From the NCBI GenBank assembly GCA_934271235.1, contig CAKQQT010000001.1:129301-193300 (forward strand): a stretch of 64,000 bases of DNA, in the 5' to 3' direction. The notes beneath the pieces were generated by a model. The model was not told where the DNA came from, did no database searches, and saw nothing but the letters and a program-made list of their open reading frames with translations. Source of the stretch: an uncultured Clostridia bacterium. GTDB lineage: Bacteria > Bacillota > Clostridia > Peptostreptococcales > Anaerovoracaceae. The position numbers were made by a program, and so were the translations under genes. This document shows positions 1-8,576 of this stretch, piece after piece; within the stretch, counting starts at the first letter, position 1, and every line of letters begins with the position of its first letter.

Positions 1-534
1 TTGGTTATCGTCAGCGGCGGCAGTTCACAAGGCAAAAAAGACGCGACCGCGAAGGTGATCCGGAAGCTTGCATCCGCCGGCGTTCTGACGCACGGTATTG
101 CCGTCAAACCGGGAAAACCGACCGTTTCTGGCTTTGACGAACCGACCCGCTGCGCCTTGCTCGGACTGCCGGGACATCCGGTCGCTGCGGCACTTTTGTT
201 TGACCTGCTTGCCGGACGGCTTTGGAAACAGCTCAGCGGGGAAGAAAAGACCGAAAAGCCGAGATTCCTTTACGGGACGCTCAGCATGAACCTGCCGGCA
301 TCGCCGGGAAGGGAAACCTTGCAGTTGGTGCGTGTGTATGAGGAAGATACAGAAGAAACCGAATACGCAGAAAACGCAGAGAGCGCGGGCAGCGGAAAGA
401 CGCTTCGCGTGGTACCGATCCTCGGGAAATCAAGCATGATCCGTACTTTGTCCGAGGCAGACGGATACCTTGTGATGGAGCGCGATGAAGAGGGTCTGAA
501 GCAGGGAGCAATGGTCAAAGTCCAGTTGTTTTAA
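1..534 (+). CDS. moeA: MoeA-type molybdopterin molybdenumtransferase, C-terminal part (5' end outside window)
   Basis: Only the last 177 residues are in the window; a usual MoeA is about 400 residues, so more than half lies upstream and the TTG at base 1 is not the true start. Visible landmarks are the SGGSSQGKKD turn of the molybdopterin-binding domain (residues 5-14), VKPGKP (35-40) and LGLPGHPVAAA (about 54-64), followed by the small C-terminal beta domain. The family inserts molybdate or tungstate into adenylylated molybdopterin in the cytoplasm. A second moeA begins 21 bases downstream on the same strand, so the two are probably co-transcribed. With a tungsten-type oxidoreductase operon facing them, one copy may serve tungsten; that assignment is inference. 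Confidence 0.9.
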   Translation: MVIVSGGSSQGKKDATAKVIRKLASAGVLTHGIAVKPGKPTVSGFDEPTRCALLGLPGHPVAAALLFDLLAGRLWKQLSGEEKTEKPRFLYGTLSMNLPASPGRETLQLVRVYEEDTEETEYAENAESAGSGKTLRVVPILGKSSMIRTLSEADGYLVMERDEEGLKQGAMVKVQLF

Positions 535-555
535 TGAAAGATAGGAAACGAAAAA

Positions 556-2496
556 ATGAAACGTAATTTATACCTAAAAACTACGCCCACGGCAGAGAGT
601 GTCAAGAGATACATGCAGGCTTTGCACGAGGCAGGAAGTCTCACACCGAAAACGGAGCGTGTGAACGTATACGACAGTTTGGGAAGAGTGACCGCGTCTC
701 CTGTGTTCGCCAAATGCTGCTCGCCGCTTTTTAATGCGGCAGCAATGGACGGCATTGCCGTGATCGCCGCGCAGACCGCGAACGCGTCCGAAAGAAACCC
801 TCTGCAGCTGAGACGCGATGTAGATTACCGGCTCGTCGATACCGGGGATCCAATCAAAGCGCCTTATGATGCGGTGATCATGGCGGAAGACCTCATCGAA
901 ATCGATGAAGAAACGGTCGAGATCACGGCTTCTGCCCCAGGCTGGCAGCATGTACGTCCTTTGGGCGAGGATATCGTCGTGGGCGAAATGCTTCTGCCGA
1001 CGAATCACACGATTCGCCCTGTGGATATCGGGGTCCTGCTTGCCGGAGGAATTTTGGAGGCAGAAGTCTTCGCACGACCGAAGATCGGCATCATACCGAC
1101 AGGGAGCGAGATCATTTCGCCCCACGCGACGCCGCGGGAAGGGGAGATCATTGATTCCAACACCGGGATGTTTTCCGCCATGGTGACAGAAGAAGGCGGC
1201 TTACCGACGCGGCAAGCAATCGTGGAGGATGACTATGACAGAATCAAAAACGCGATCCGCAGCACGCTGCAGGATCAGGACATGGTAATCGTCAATGCCG
1301 GATCCAGCGCGGGAACCGAGGACTATACGGTGCATGTGCTGCGCGAAATCGGAGAGGTCGTCATTCACGGCGTTTCCATGAAACCAGGCAAGCCGGTCAT
1401 TTTGGCGATCGTTGACGGAAAAAGCGTGATCGGTCTGCCCGGATACCCTGTCAGCGCCTATTTGGCGTTCCAAAAATTTGTCTCTCCGGTTATCGCCGCA
1501 CTTTCCGGGAGAAAGCAAAAGGAGAGCGGAGGAACGATAAAGGCCGTGCTGTCCAAACGACTGGTGTCATCCCTGAAATATGAGGAATATGTGCGCGTCC
1601 GCGTGGGAAAGGTCGGCGGACGTTTTGTCTGTGCGCCTCTGGCCAGAGGGGCAGGTGCAGCGATGAGTTTGGTGCGCGCGGACGGATTTTGTGTCATTCC
1701 GCAAAATCGGGAAGGCTATGAGGCAGGAGAGATTGTAAACGTGGAGCTGTACAAGGATCCGGAAACACTCGCGAATACATTGGTGTCTGTCGGAAGCCAT
1801 GATCTGATCATCGATTTAATCGGAGACAGGATGGCGGCTTGCTATCCGGGAATGGGTCTTTCAGGGACTCATGTCGGCAGTCTGGGTGGATTGATGGCAT
1901 TGAAGCGCGGAGAAACGACACTGGCGCCGACGCATCTTCTGGACGAAGAAACCGGCGAATATAATGTTGCATACCTGAAGAAACTTTTTGCCGGTGAGGA
2001 GGTCAGCTTGATCAAAGGCGTTCAGAGGATTCAAGGGATTATGATAAAAAAAGGAAATCCTTTGGGCGTCACCGGAATAGAAGATCTGCCAAGACTCAGA
2101 TACATCAACCGTCAGAGGGGTGCCGGTACGCGGGTCCTGCTGGATTATAAACTGAAGCAGATAGGCATATCCCCCCAGACCATCCACGGATATGAAAAAG
2201 AAGCCGCAACCCACATGGCGGTTGCGGCGCTTGTCGCGTCCGAAGAAGCGGACGCAGGTATGGGAATCCGTGCAGCGGCAGAGGCGCTGAATCTGGATTT
2301 TATCGAAATCGGCGTGGAAGACTATGACTTCGCGATTCGTACACAGGATCTAAAGCTTCCGCAGGTCAAAGCCTTCCTGCAGATATTAAGAAGCTCGGAA
2401 TTTCACGAAAAGCTGAAAGAGATCGGCGGTTACGCAGCACCGCATGCCGGGGAGATTAAACATCTTTTCCCTGACAGTAACGAAGCGCTTTTTTGA
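556..2496 (+). CDS. moeA: MoeA fused to a periplasmic-binding-protein-like (PBP) domain
   Basis: 646 residues. Residues 1 to about 400 are a full MoeA: NAGSSAGTEDYT turn, SMKPGKP and GLPGYPVSAY match the metal-insertion site. From about residue 410 to the end is a PBP-like domain of the type seen in molybdate-binding and LysR-effector proteins (SHDLIIDLIGD, then a THLLDEETGEYN segment and INRQRGAGTR). The fusion is known in Clostridia and archaea and may sense or hold oxyanion or cofactor. There is no signal peptide, so it is cytoplasmic. ATG at 556 follows an AGGAAA site. Its last 41 bases overlap the end of the alcohol dehydrogenase gene on the other strand. Confidence 0.9.
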   Translation: MKRNLYLKTTPTAESVKRYMQALHEAGSLTPKTERVNVYDSLGRVTASPVFAKCCSPLFNAAAMDGIAVIAAQTANASERNPLQLRRDVDYRLVDTGDPIKAPYDAVIMAEDLIEIDEETVEITASAPGWQHVRPLGEDIVVGEMLLPTNHTIRPVDIGVLLAGGILEAEVFARPKIGIIPTGSEIISPHATPREGEIIDSNTGMFSAMVTEEGGLPTRQAIVEDDYDRIKNAIRSTLQDQDMVIVNAGSSAGTEDYTVHVLREIGEVVIHGVSMKPGKPVILAIVDGKSVIGLPGYPVSAYLAFQKFVSPVIAALSGRKQKESGGTIKAVLSKRLVSSLKYEEYVRVRVGKVGGRFVCAPLARGAGAAMSLVRADGFCVIPQNREGYEAGEIVNVELYKDPETLANTLVSVGSHDLIIDLIGDRMAACYPGMGLSGTHVGSLGGLMALKRGETTLAPTHLLDEETGEYNVAYLKKLFAGEEVSLIKGVQRIQGIMIKKGNPLGVTGIEDLPRLRYINRQRGAGTRVLLDYKLKQIGISPQTIHGYEKEAATHMAVAALVASEEADAGMGIRAAAEALNLDFIEIGVEDYDFAIRTQDLKLPQVKAFLQILRSSEFHEKLKEIGGYAAPHAGEIKHLFPDSNEALF

Positions 2497-3661
2497 ATTC
2501 CGTATATCCCCAGTAAACCGGCGTCGGGTAAATTGGGTTGCCCTCTTTCATCGCCCAACGGATGATCTGATCTTCATCTTTTTCAGGGATCGGATCAATG
2601 TACTGCGGAATGTCCATTTTTTCCTTTAACTCCTCGATCCAGGAAATGAATTTTTCGGCTTTTTCCGCATCGTCTTTTCCTGTCATACCGCAGACCTCCG
2701 CCAGACGTGCCAGTCGTTCATGAGCGGCAGAACCGAACAGGCGCATCACATGCGGCAGATTGATCGACATTGCAAGGCCGTGCGGTGTTCCGTAAAGACC
2801 GCCGAGGGTGTGACCGATGGCGTGTACATAGCCGACGCAGCCGCGGGTAAACGCGCGTCCCGCGTAGAAAGCCGCTTTTTGCATGTTCTGACGCGCTTCC
2901 AGATCGTTTCCGTCCAAATAGGCCTTATAGAGATTATGGTAAACCAGGCGAACCGCGTCTTCCGCCAGCTTGTTTTCGAGTTTCGAATTATAGGTATGGT
3001 TGGTGTAGGCTTCGACCGCGTGGCACAGCGCGTCCATGCCTGTCGTGGAGGTCACCTTCGGAGGAAGTCCAACCGTCAGCAGCGGATCCAGCACAGCGAA
3101 TTTCGGCATGAGGGAAGTGTCCTGAATGGCTGCCTTGTGGCTGGTTGCGGAATCGGTGATAACCGCTGCCAGCGTTGTTTCTGATCCGGTTCCCGCAGTT
3201 GTCGGAACAGCATAGAACATCGGCAGCTTATGCAGAACCTTAAAAGTGCCCTGAAGCTGCGCAACCGTCTTGTTCGGACGAGCAAGACGCGCGCCGATGC
3301 CTTTCGCACAGTCCATCGGAGAGCCGCCGCCGAATGCGATCATGCAGTCGCAGCCGGAGGCCTTGTATAAGTCGACGCCGTTGTTGACATGGATATCGGT
3401 CGGATTCGGTTCAGCCTTATCGTAGATGGTATACGCGATGCCTTCCTCATCCATAGCTGCGAACAGACCGTTCAACGCGCCGAGCTTCATCAGGACCGCG
3501 TCGGTAACGACAAGTACTTTATGAAAACCGTCTTTTTTGATTCTGGCGGGCAGTTTTTTGATGCAGTCCGGACCCTCCAGGGTTTCCGGCATGCGCCAAG
3601 GCAAAACGGCCATCCCAACCTTAAAACAAGCTTGAAAAATTCGTGCATATATTTTTCCCAT
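2456..3661 (-). CDS. Iron-containing (group III) alcohol dehydrogenase
   Basis: 401 residues, the usual length for the family. The NAD(P)-binding GGGSPMD motif, DALCHAVEAY, and the metal ligands in VGYVHAIGHTLGGLYGTPHG are all present, so the enzyme looks active. It interconverts aldehydes and alcohols with NAD(P)H in the cytoplasm. It lies 105 bases downstream of the ferredoxin gene of the aldehyde oxidoreductase operon and on the same strand. Together they could run acid to aldehyde to alcohol, or the reverse. The ATG at 3661 follows a GAAAGGAAGG site. The 3' end overlaps the convergent moeA-PBP gene by 41 bases, which leaves no room for a conventional terminator between them. Confidence 0.92.
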   Translation of the reverse strand: MGKIYARIFQACFKVGMAVLPWRMPETLEGPDCIKKLPARIKKDGFHKVLVVTDAVLMKLGALNGLFAAMDEEGIAYTIYDKAEPNPTDIHVNNGVDLYKASGCDCMIAFGGGSPMDCAKGIGARLARPNKTVAQLQGTFKVLHKLPMFYAVPTTAGTGSETTLAAVITDSATSHKAAIQDTSLMPKFAVLDPLLTVGLPPKVTSTTGMDALCHAVEAYTNHTYNSKLENKLAEDAVRLVYHNLYKAYLDGNDLEARQNMQKAAFYAGRAFTRGCVGYVHAIGHTLGGLYGTPHGLAMSINLPHVMRLFGSAAHERLARLAEVCGMTGKDDAEKAEKFISWIEELKEKMDIPQYIDPIPEKDEDQIIRWAMKEGNPIYPTPVYWGYTEFKKALRYCQGKDV

Positions 3662-3766
3662 GATACGCCTTCCTTTCTTTGTTATGTATAGCGTTGCTGC
3701 ATGGATACAGCAGCGCTCTGCTGTATAGTTCTCCTGTATTCGCGCTATCTTTCGCGCGCGATACGT

Positions 3767-4180
3767 CTAAAACGTGATCGCCGCGATCGGACAGAGTCGT
3801 GCGCAGATACGACAATCGATACAGTCTTTTTCCTTACCTTCTTTCATGCGGGCAATCGTGTGAATATCACCGTGGAATTTTGCCGGTTCCACCTCAAGAC
3901 AGTCTTTAGGGCAGTTTTCCACGCAAAGACTACAGCCGGCGCAGAGCGCCGCGTCGATTTCAGGTCGTTTCCATTCGGACTTCGGAATTTTTTTGACAGA
4001 ATTTCCGTTATCGTCGAGAATGCAGCCTTTCGCGCAGACCTTGCCGCAGACGCCACAGCTGATGCAACTCCCCGGATTAATATGGTGCCGTTCTTTTAGG
4101 GAACCGGAAATCGCCCCGACAGGGCAGTTTTTCGCACAGAGGGTGCAGCCGATGCATGCTTCTGAAATATAATACGCCAT
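3767..4180 (-). CDS. Polyferredoxin with four [4Fe-4S] motifs
   Basis: 137 residues with four CxxCxxCxxxC motifs, at Cys 9-19, 39-49, 80-90 and 120-130, so up to four [4Fe-4S] clusters. This is the electron-carrying partner commonly found beside aldehyde:ferredoxin oxidoreductases. It starts 16 bases after the MoaD-like gene and precedes the alcohol dehydrogenase gene, so an operon is likely. There is no signal peptide or membrane segment. The ATG at 4180 has an AGAGGAATG upstream site. A role as the physiological electron acceptor or donor of the oxidoreductase is inferred from the neighbourhood. Confidence 0.88.
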   Translation of the reverse strand: MAYYISEACIGCTLCAKNCPVGAISGSLKERHHINPGSCISCGVCGKVCAKGCILDDNGNSVKKIPKSEWKRPEIDAALCAGCSLCVENCPKDCLEVEPAKFHGDIHTIARMKEGKEKDCIDCRICARLCPIAAITF

Positions 4181-4196
4181 GACATTCCTCTCTTTC

Positions 4197-4430
4197 TCAG
4201 CCGCCGCCGGACGGCGACATCAGAACCAACTCGTCACCGTCCTGTAAGGCGGCGGAAAGTTTGCTTTGCTTTCCATTCACCATGAAAATACATCGTTTCA
4301 GGTCCTTTTCATTCCAACCGGTGGCGCGGGAAACAATCTCGCATGCCTCCCTGACGGAAGACACATTGGTCTCCGTTTCCTTGAATCCGGTTTTGAGACG
4401 CAGGACGCCGAACAGTTTGATGCGAACCAT
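4197..4430 (-). CDS. MoaD/ThiS-family sulfur carrier
   Basis: 77 residues with a beta-grasp sequence pattern and the diagnostic C-terminal glycines (SPSGGG). The terminal Gly-Gly is what the partner E1 enzyme adenylates and thiocarboxylates. MoaD provides sulfur for the molybdopterin dithiolene. The gene sits four bases after the aldehyde oxidoreductase gene, an arrangement seen in tungstopterin enzyme operons, so it probably serves this enzyme's cofactor. ATG at 4430 with a GAGGTGAT site. ThiS function in thiamine synthesis cannot be excluded from sequence alone, but the context argues against it. Confidence 0.85.
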   Translation of the reverse strand: MVRIKLFGVLRLKTGFKETETNVSSVREACEIVSRATGWNEKDLKRCIFMVNGKQSKLSAALQDGDELVLMSPSGGG

Positions 4431-4434
4431 ATCA

Positions 4435-6372
4435 TCACCTCTTCTCGATACTGAGTTTCTTTAATGTGCGCGATGTGGGAACGCCGTTCTGATCCCAGCC
4501 ACGTGCGTGATAATAGACTTTTTTCATGCGCTCCAGCGGAACTTTGGTGGTTTCGTCCCGCGGATCCTGCGGGACATCCGTCAGTCTGGACGGTAATGTG
4601 TCATCCTTTGCTGTAATACCGAAGCGGGTATTGATATATCGTTCGAGTGTATAACCACGTTTACCGGCCTTTAGGAAAGATCCGAAAGTCACCGGCATTC
4701 CGGTGACCAGATGCAGTGCCTTTGACTGGTTAAAGATGACCGGAAGGTGGAAGCAAACCACGCGCGGGAACTTGTTTAAGAGTCTGAGTACGCCGCCGAT
4801 ATGCGGTACTGCCGCACAGAAGAGCTTTGCATACCAGCTTTGCGGATTGCTGATCAGCGGCGGCGGGAAAAAGGCGTAGGTGGTAAACAGGCATTGCCCG
4901 CAGGAGGATACCGCCTCCATCAGATCCTGAAAGATGACAGTAAAATCCGGTTTTGCGTGCGGCGTCTGCGGATCGACGTTCAAGGCAAGGCCCTCCACGA
5001 TGATCATATAGCCGCCGTTCAAATGGCAGCCGCCCCGGTTCGAAACTGCATAACCAAGACCTAGCCCGACGGAACGACGCGGTTCATAGGCAGCAAGTTC
5101 CATGCCCTTCGCGTGATTTGCAAATTCCTTGCCGCCGTATTTTTCGGAGCACCAACGGGAGCCGTTTGCAAGTTCGTTTCCGACGCCGCGGCGGTAGGCG
5201 ATATCCTCCCAAAGCGCAGAGATGCCGTCGATGGAACCAAAGCTGAGACCGTTGTCCCACAGCCCTTTTTCGTTTGCTTCCATCGCGTAGCCCAAAGTGC
5301 TGGCAGCGGAAATCGTGTCCATACCCAGTTCATCCAGTTCATAGTTCCATTTGAGAATCGCCGGAAGATCGTGATTCAGGATGCCGCTTCCCAGAAGACC
5401 GAGGGTTTCCAGTTCCGGTCCCTTGACTGCTTTGCCGTCTACCTCTACGGTGCGCGCACACTTAATCGGGCAGCTCAAGCAGCCCTTGTTTACAATATTA
5501 TATTCTTCGGCCAGCGTTTCGCCGCTGACCATGTCAAAGTCATCAAACTGACCGTAATTATAGTTTTTGGTGGAAAGCTGGCCACGCATCTGCATGATGG
5601 ACACCAGCCCTGCAGTTCCCATACGTGGAAGCTGGTCTCCGGTAAGCGGGTGTTTGCGGAGATAGCGGAACCAGGACTTATTTAGTTTGGAAAGCTTCTC
5701 TGGGCATTTGACATTGACGGTGTGATTCCCGGAAACCGTCACTGCTTTTAGGTTTTTCCAGCCCATGACACAGCCAACGCCTCCGCGCCCGGCCAGACGT
5801 TCATTGCTGACGACCGAGGCATAGGATACCAGATTTTCACCGGCAGGACCGATGACAATTTTACCGTTCTTTACCGGCTTGCCATTACCGGTCGTTTCCT
5901 GCAGTTTCGCGTCGAGAAGCGTCTGCGCTTCGCCGGTCATCGTACCCCAGAGATCTCCGGCGTCATGGAGCGTAAAGGTTTCGTTTTGAATTTCAAGCCA
6001 CATAGGGGACGGACTTTTGCCGCGGATGATCAGGGCGTCCAGACCGGCTTTTTTGAGATAGTAGCCAAAATTGCCGCCGCAGTTGGAGGAAGTCAGGATT
6101 CCCGTCAGCGGAGAGAGGGTTGAGATGTTGAAACGGCTGGAACTCGGCGCTCCGGAGCCGGTGAACGGACCGGTCGTGATGACCAGCATATTCTCTTCCG
6201 AAAGCGGCGTAACATCCGGACTTAGACAATCTCCCAGAATTTTCGCCGCCATGGTTTTGCCGCCGAGGAAAAGCCGTCGCTCTCGATCACTCCAGGGGTA
6301 TTCCTGTGTCTGACCGGTACTCAGATCGATCAGCATGACCTTTCCCATGTATCCGCCGTAATTGGTCGCCAT
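4435..6372 (-). CDS. Aldehyde:ferredoxin oxidoreductase (tungstopterin enzyme)
   Basis: 645 residues, typical for the family. The N-terminal domain has LGGKTMAAKIL and TGPFTGSGAPSSSRFN; RLAGRGGVGCVMG (about 193-204) belongs to the cofactor-binding core. Cys 298, 301 and 305 (GCLSCPIKCART) plus Cys 491 or 494 would hold the [4Fe-4S] cluster. NRGGCHLNGGY (446-455) is also conserved. Such enzymes oxidise aldehydes to acids with ferredoxin, or reduce acids. The ATG at 6372 has a strong AAGGAGG site. It heads a four-gene minus-strand operon with the MoaD-like carrier, the polyferredoxin and the alcohol dehydrogenase. Substrate range cannot be read from sequence. Confidence 0.95.
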   Translation of the reverse strand: MATNYGGYMGKVMLIDLSTGQTQEYPWSDRERRLFLGGKTMAAKILGDCLSPDVTPLSEENMLVITTGPFTGSGAPSSSRFNISTLSPLTGILTSSNCGGNFGYYLKKAGLDALIIRGKSPSPMWLEIQNETFTLHDAGDLWGTMTGEAQTLLDAKLQETTGNGKPVKNGKIVIGPAGENLVSYASVVSNERLAGRGGVGCVMGWKNLKAVTVSGNHTVNVKCPEKLSKLNKSWFRYLRKHPLTGDQLPRMGTAGLVSIMQMRGQLSTKNYNYGQFDDFDMVSGETLAEEYNIVNKGCLSCPIKCARTVEVDGKAVKGPELETLGLLGSGILNHDLPAILKWNYELDELGMDTISAASTLGYAMEANEKGLWDNGLSFGSIDGISALWEDIAYRRGVGNELANGSRWCSEKYGGKEFANHAKGMELAAYEPRRSVGLGLGYAVSNRGGCHLNGGYMIIVEGLALNVDPQTPHAKPDFTVIFQDLMEAVSSCGQCLFTTYAFFPPPLISNPQSWYAKLFCAAVPHIGGVLRLLNKFPRVVCFHLPVIFNQSKALHLVTGMPVTFGSFLKAGKRGYTLERYINTRFGITAKDDTLPSRLTDVPQDPRDETTKVPLERMKKVYYHARGWDQNGVPTSRTLKKLSIEKR

Positions 6373-6431
6373 AGAGAACCTCCTTATGTATATCGCGGCA
6401 AGTGCCGCGCGCAGATCAATGATAAAAATAT

Positions 6432-6451
6432 TTTACCACTTTTGTGGAATT
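6432..6451. promoter_or_regulatory. Inverted repeat in the divergent region upstream of the aldehyde oxidoreductase operon
   Basis: TACCACTTTTGTGGAA contains the inverted repeat CCAC-TTTT-GTGG, about 65 bases before the oxidoreductase start codon. On the minus strand it is followed directly by TAAAAT, a possible -10 box, so a protein bound here could control the operon. No regulator gene lies next to it. The assignment as an operator is a guess from position and symmetry. Confidence 0.3.
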
Positions 6452-6627
6452 GTTACTATATTTTTAAGCTAAGTATCATGTATACATATATTGCTATGCA
6501 GACACGACCGCAAAATACGGAAAAAGCTTCTAACCAGCCGATCCTTGTGCTGCAAAAAAGCAAAATAGACAGGTGTGAGAGAGGCTGCCGGCGCATATCT
6601 TGTAACAGGAAGAGGGGGAGGTGTGAT

Positions 6628-7566
6628 ATGGCAGAGTATCTTGTGAACGGTTACGCGTATCCGTCGATCAGCGAGGAAACGCTCGCGTGGTGGCTGCCGC
6701 GGCTGACGTGGCTGTCGGCGTTCAGTTACGGTTTTACGGAGGAGGGGCGTCTGGTGAATCTTGCGGACGAGAATCTGGTGACGGCGGCCAACGCTGCCGG
6801 GGTGCGGCCGATGATGGTGCTGACACCGCTGGACGCGGAGGGCAGATTTAACGACAATATCGCGGCGGCGGTTTTTGAAGATCCCGCGGCACAGACAAAT
6901 CTGATCGACAATATTGAGGCGAATCTGCACGCAAAGAACATGGGCGGTGTGGACTTCGATTTTGAATACATACCGCGGGCATATGCGGCGGATTATGTCG
7001 ATTTGGTCGCGCGGACACAGACGCGGCTTTCGCCGCAGGGATATTTGACGAGCGTGGCGCTGGCGCCTAAGGTGCGCGCAGATCAGCCCGGAGTTCTGTA
7101 CGAGGGGCACGACTACGCGGGCATGGGGCGCGCGGCAGATTACTGCCTGCTGATGACCTATGAATGGGGCTATACGTACGGGGAGCCGATGGCGGTATCG
7201 CCGATCAACCATGTGCGGCGCGTGCTGGAATACGGTCTGACAGAGATTCCGGCAGAGAAGATCCTCATGGGTATGAGCAATTATGGTTACGACTGGGCGA
7301 TGCCGTTTGTGCGGGGCGAGTCAAAGGCTGAGAAACTGACCAATTATCAGGCACAGGCGCGAGCAGAATACTACGGCGTGCCGGTCGAATGGGATGCGAC
7401 CGCGCAGGCGCCGTTCTATACGTATGCGACACCGGCGGGTGTGAAGCACATTGTCTGGTTCGAGAATGAGCGAAGCTGGCAGGCGCGGTTGGAACTGGTT
7501 GCGGAGTACGGACTGGCGGGCGTCAGCATTTGGAATATCATGCACATTTTTTACGGCGGCCTATAG
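6628..7566 (+). CDS. GH18-family glycosyl hydrolase-like protein (YaaH/SleL catalytic-domain type)
   Basis: 312 residues from the ATG at 6628, chosen because AGGGGGAGGTG lies just before it; the frame is open upstream to a TTG at 6442 without a good site. The GH18 active-site strand GGVDFDFEY (about 106-114) keeps the D-x-D-x-E pattern, with Glu as the expected acid. LLMTYEWGY and GVSIWNIMH match later strands of the barrel. It resembles the catalytic part of spore peptidoglycan hydrolases but has no LysM domains and no signal peptide. The target (cortex, chitin-like glycan) is unknown. Confidence 0.82.
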   Translation: MAEYLVNGYAYPSISEETLAWWLPRLTWLSAFSYGFTEEGRLVNLADENLVTAANAAGVRPMMVLTPLDAEGRFNDNIAAAVFEDPAAQTNLIDNIEANLHAKNMGGVDFDFEYIPRAYAADYVDLVARTQTRLSPQGYLTSVALAPKVRADQPGVLYEGHDYAGMGRAADYCLLMTYEWGYTYGEPMAVSPINHVRRVLEYGLTEIPAEKILMGMSNYGYDWAMPFVRGESKAEKLTNYQAQARAEYYGVPVEWDATAQAPFYTYATPAGVKHIVWFENERSWQARLELVAEYGLAGVSIWNIMHIFYGGL

Positions 7567-7581
7567 GAAAGCGCGGATGCG

Positions 7582-7619
7582 GTGCGGATGCGCCCCGCGC
7601 CGCTTGCCGGGATCCGCAC
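7582..7619 (+). terminator. GC-rich hairpin after the GH18-like gene
   Basis: GTGCGGAT (7582-7589) pairs with ATCCGCAC (7612-7619) across a GC-rich loop. It lies 16 bases after the stop codon. There is no U-run after it, so it could be a weak terminator or an RNA-stabilising hairpin. Confidence 0.35.
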
Positions 7620-7637
7620 ATCCGGCCGGATAACTCC

Positions 7638-7666
7638 TTTACAAATCCACAAAATCTTAGTAAAAT
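7638..7666 (+). promoter_or_regulatory. Promoter for the tyrosine recombinase gene
   Basis: TTTACA (7638-7643), a 17-base spacer and TAAAAT (7661-7666), about 38 bases before the GTG start. It matches the sigma-A consensus well in sequence and spacing. Confidence 0.6.
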
Positions 7667-7703
7667 GATAAGATAGGCATCAGACAAGGGAGACAAAGTA
7701 ACG

Positions 7704-8507
7704 GTGGAGAGCAGGACAGACGAATTTAAGAAGCATCTGATGAATTTAGAACGAGCGCCCAGTACCATTGAAAGCTACACCGCAGCGGTAAAAGCCTTTT
7801 TCGGGAAATATGAGGAATTGAACAAAGAAAACATGATCGACTTTAAGCAGCGGCAGATGGGACTGTATAAACCGAAAACGGCGGCTCTCCGATGCGTGGC
7901 CATGAATGTCTATTGTGATTTTGTCGGACGCGCGGACTGCAAAGTGAAAGGGATCAAGCTGCCGAAACGGACATCGGTGGAAAATGTGATCACTCTGCGG
8001 GAATACAAATATTTTCTGGAACGTCTGGCAGAAGATCGTAAATGGAAAGTCTACTACATGGTCAAATTTCTGGCGGCGACCGGATGCCGGGCATCGGAAC
8101 TGACGAAGCTGGAAAAGAGCTGCCTGGAGAGCGGTGAGTTTACCTTGTGGACCAAAGGAAAGATCCGCCGGATCCTGATCCCCAAAAATCTGATCAAGGA
8201 GAGCAAAGACTATTTCGAAACGGTCGATTCGGTATACCTGTTTCCGAATAAATACGGCGGACAGATCTCGACCGGCGGCATCGGCTGTCAGATCAAAAAA
8301 TACGGACGCAAATACGGGATCCGGGAAGAAGTCCTGCACCCGCATGCCTTTCGGCATCTGTTCGCGATCCTTTTCCTGAAACAGAACAAAAATATCGCGC
8401 TTCTTTCGGATATCCTCGGACACGAGAGCCTCAATACGACCGCGATCTATCTCCGCCTGAGCGCGGCGGAGCAGAAAAAGCAGATCGACCGGACGGTAAA
8501 TTGGTAG
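7704..8507 (+). CDS. Tyrosine recombinase / phage-integrase family protein
   Basis: 267 residues starting at GTG. An N-terminal SAM-like DNA-binding domain (about 1-85) precedes the catalytic domain. The full catalytic set is visible: Arg129 (GCRASEL), Lys151 or 153 (TKGKIRR), His214 and Arg217 (HAFRH), His240 (LGHES) and the nucleophile Tyr249 (TAIYLRL). It is therefore probably active. It is shorter than XerC/XerD (about 300), lies alone, and no att site, integron array or phage gene is seen beside it. It might invert a nearby segment or be an orphan integrase; the sequence does not decide. Confidence 0.9.
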   Translation: MESRTDEFKKHLMNLERAPSTIESYTAAVKAFFGKYEELNKENMIDFKQRQMGLYKPKTAALRCVAMNVYCDFVGRADCKVKGIKLPKRTSVENVITLREYKYFLERLAEDRKWKVYYMVKFLAATGCRASELTKLEKSCLESGEFTLWTKGKIRRILIPKNLIKESKDYFETVDSVYLFPNKYGGQISTGGIGCQIKKYGRKYGIREEVLHPHAFRHLFAILFLKQNKNIALLSDILGHESLNTTAIYLRLSAAEQKKQIDRTVNW

Positions 8508-8576
8508 GCGCATGAAGGAAAGCAAGAGAAAGACGCAGAAGAAAAAGACAGAAAACAACAAAGGAGGTATCCTGAA

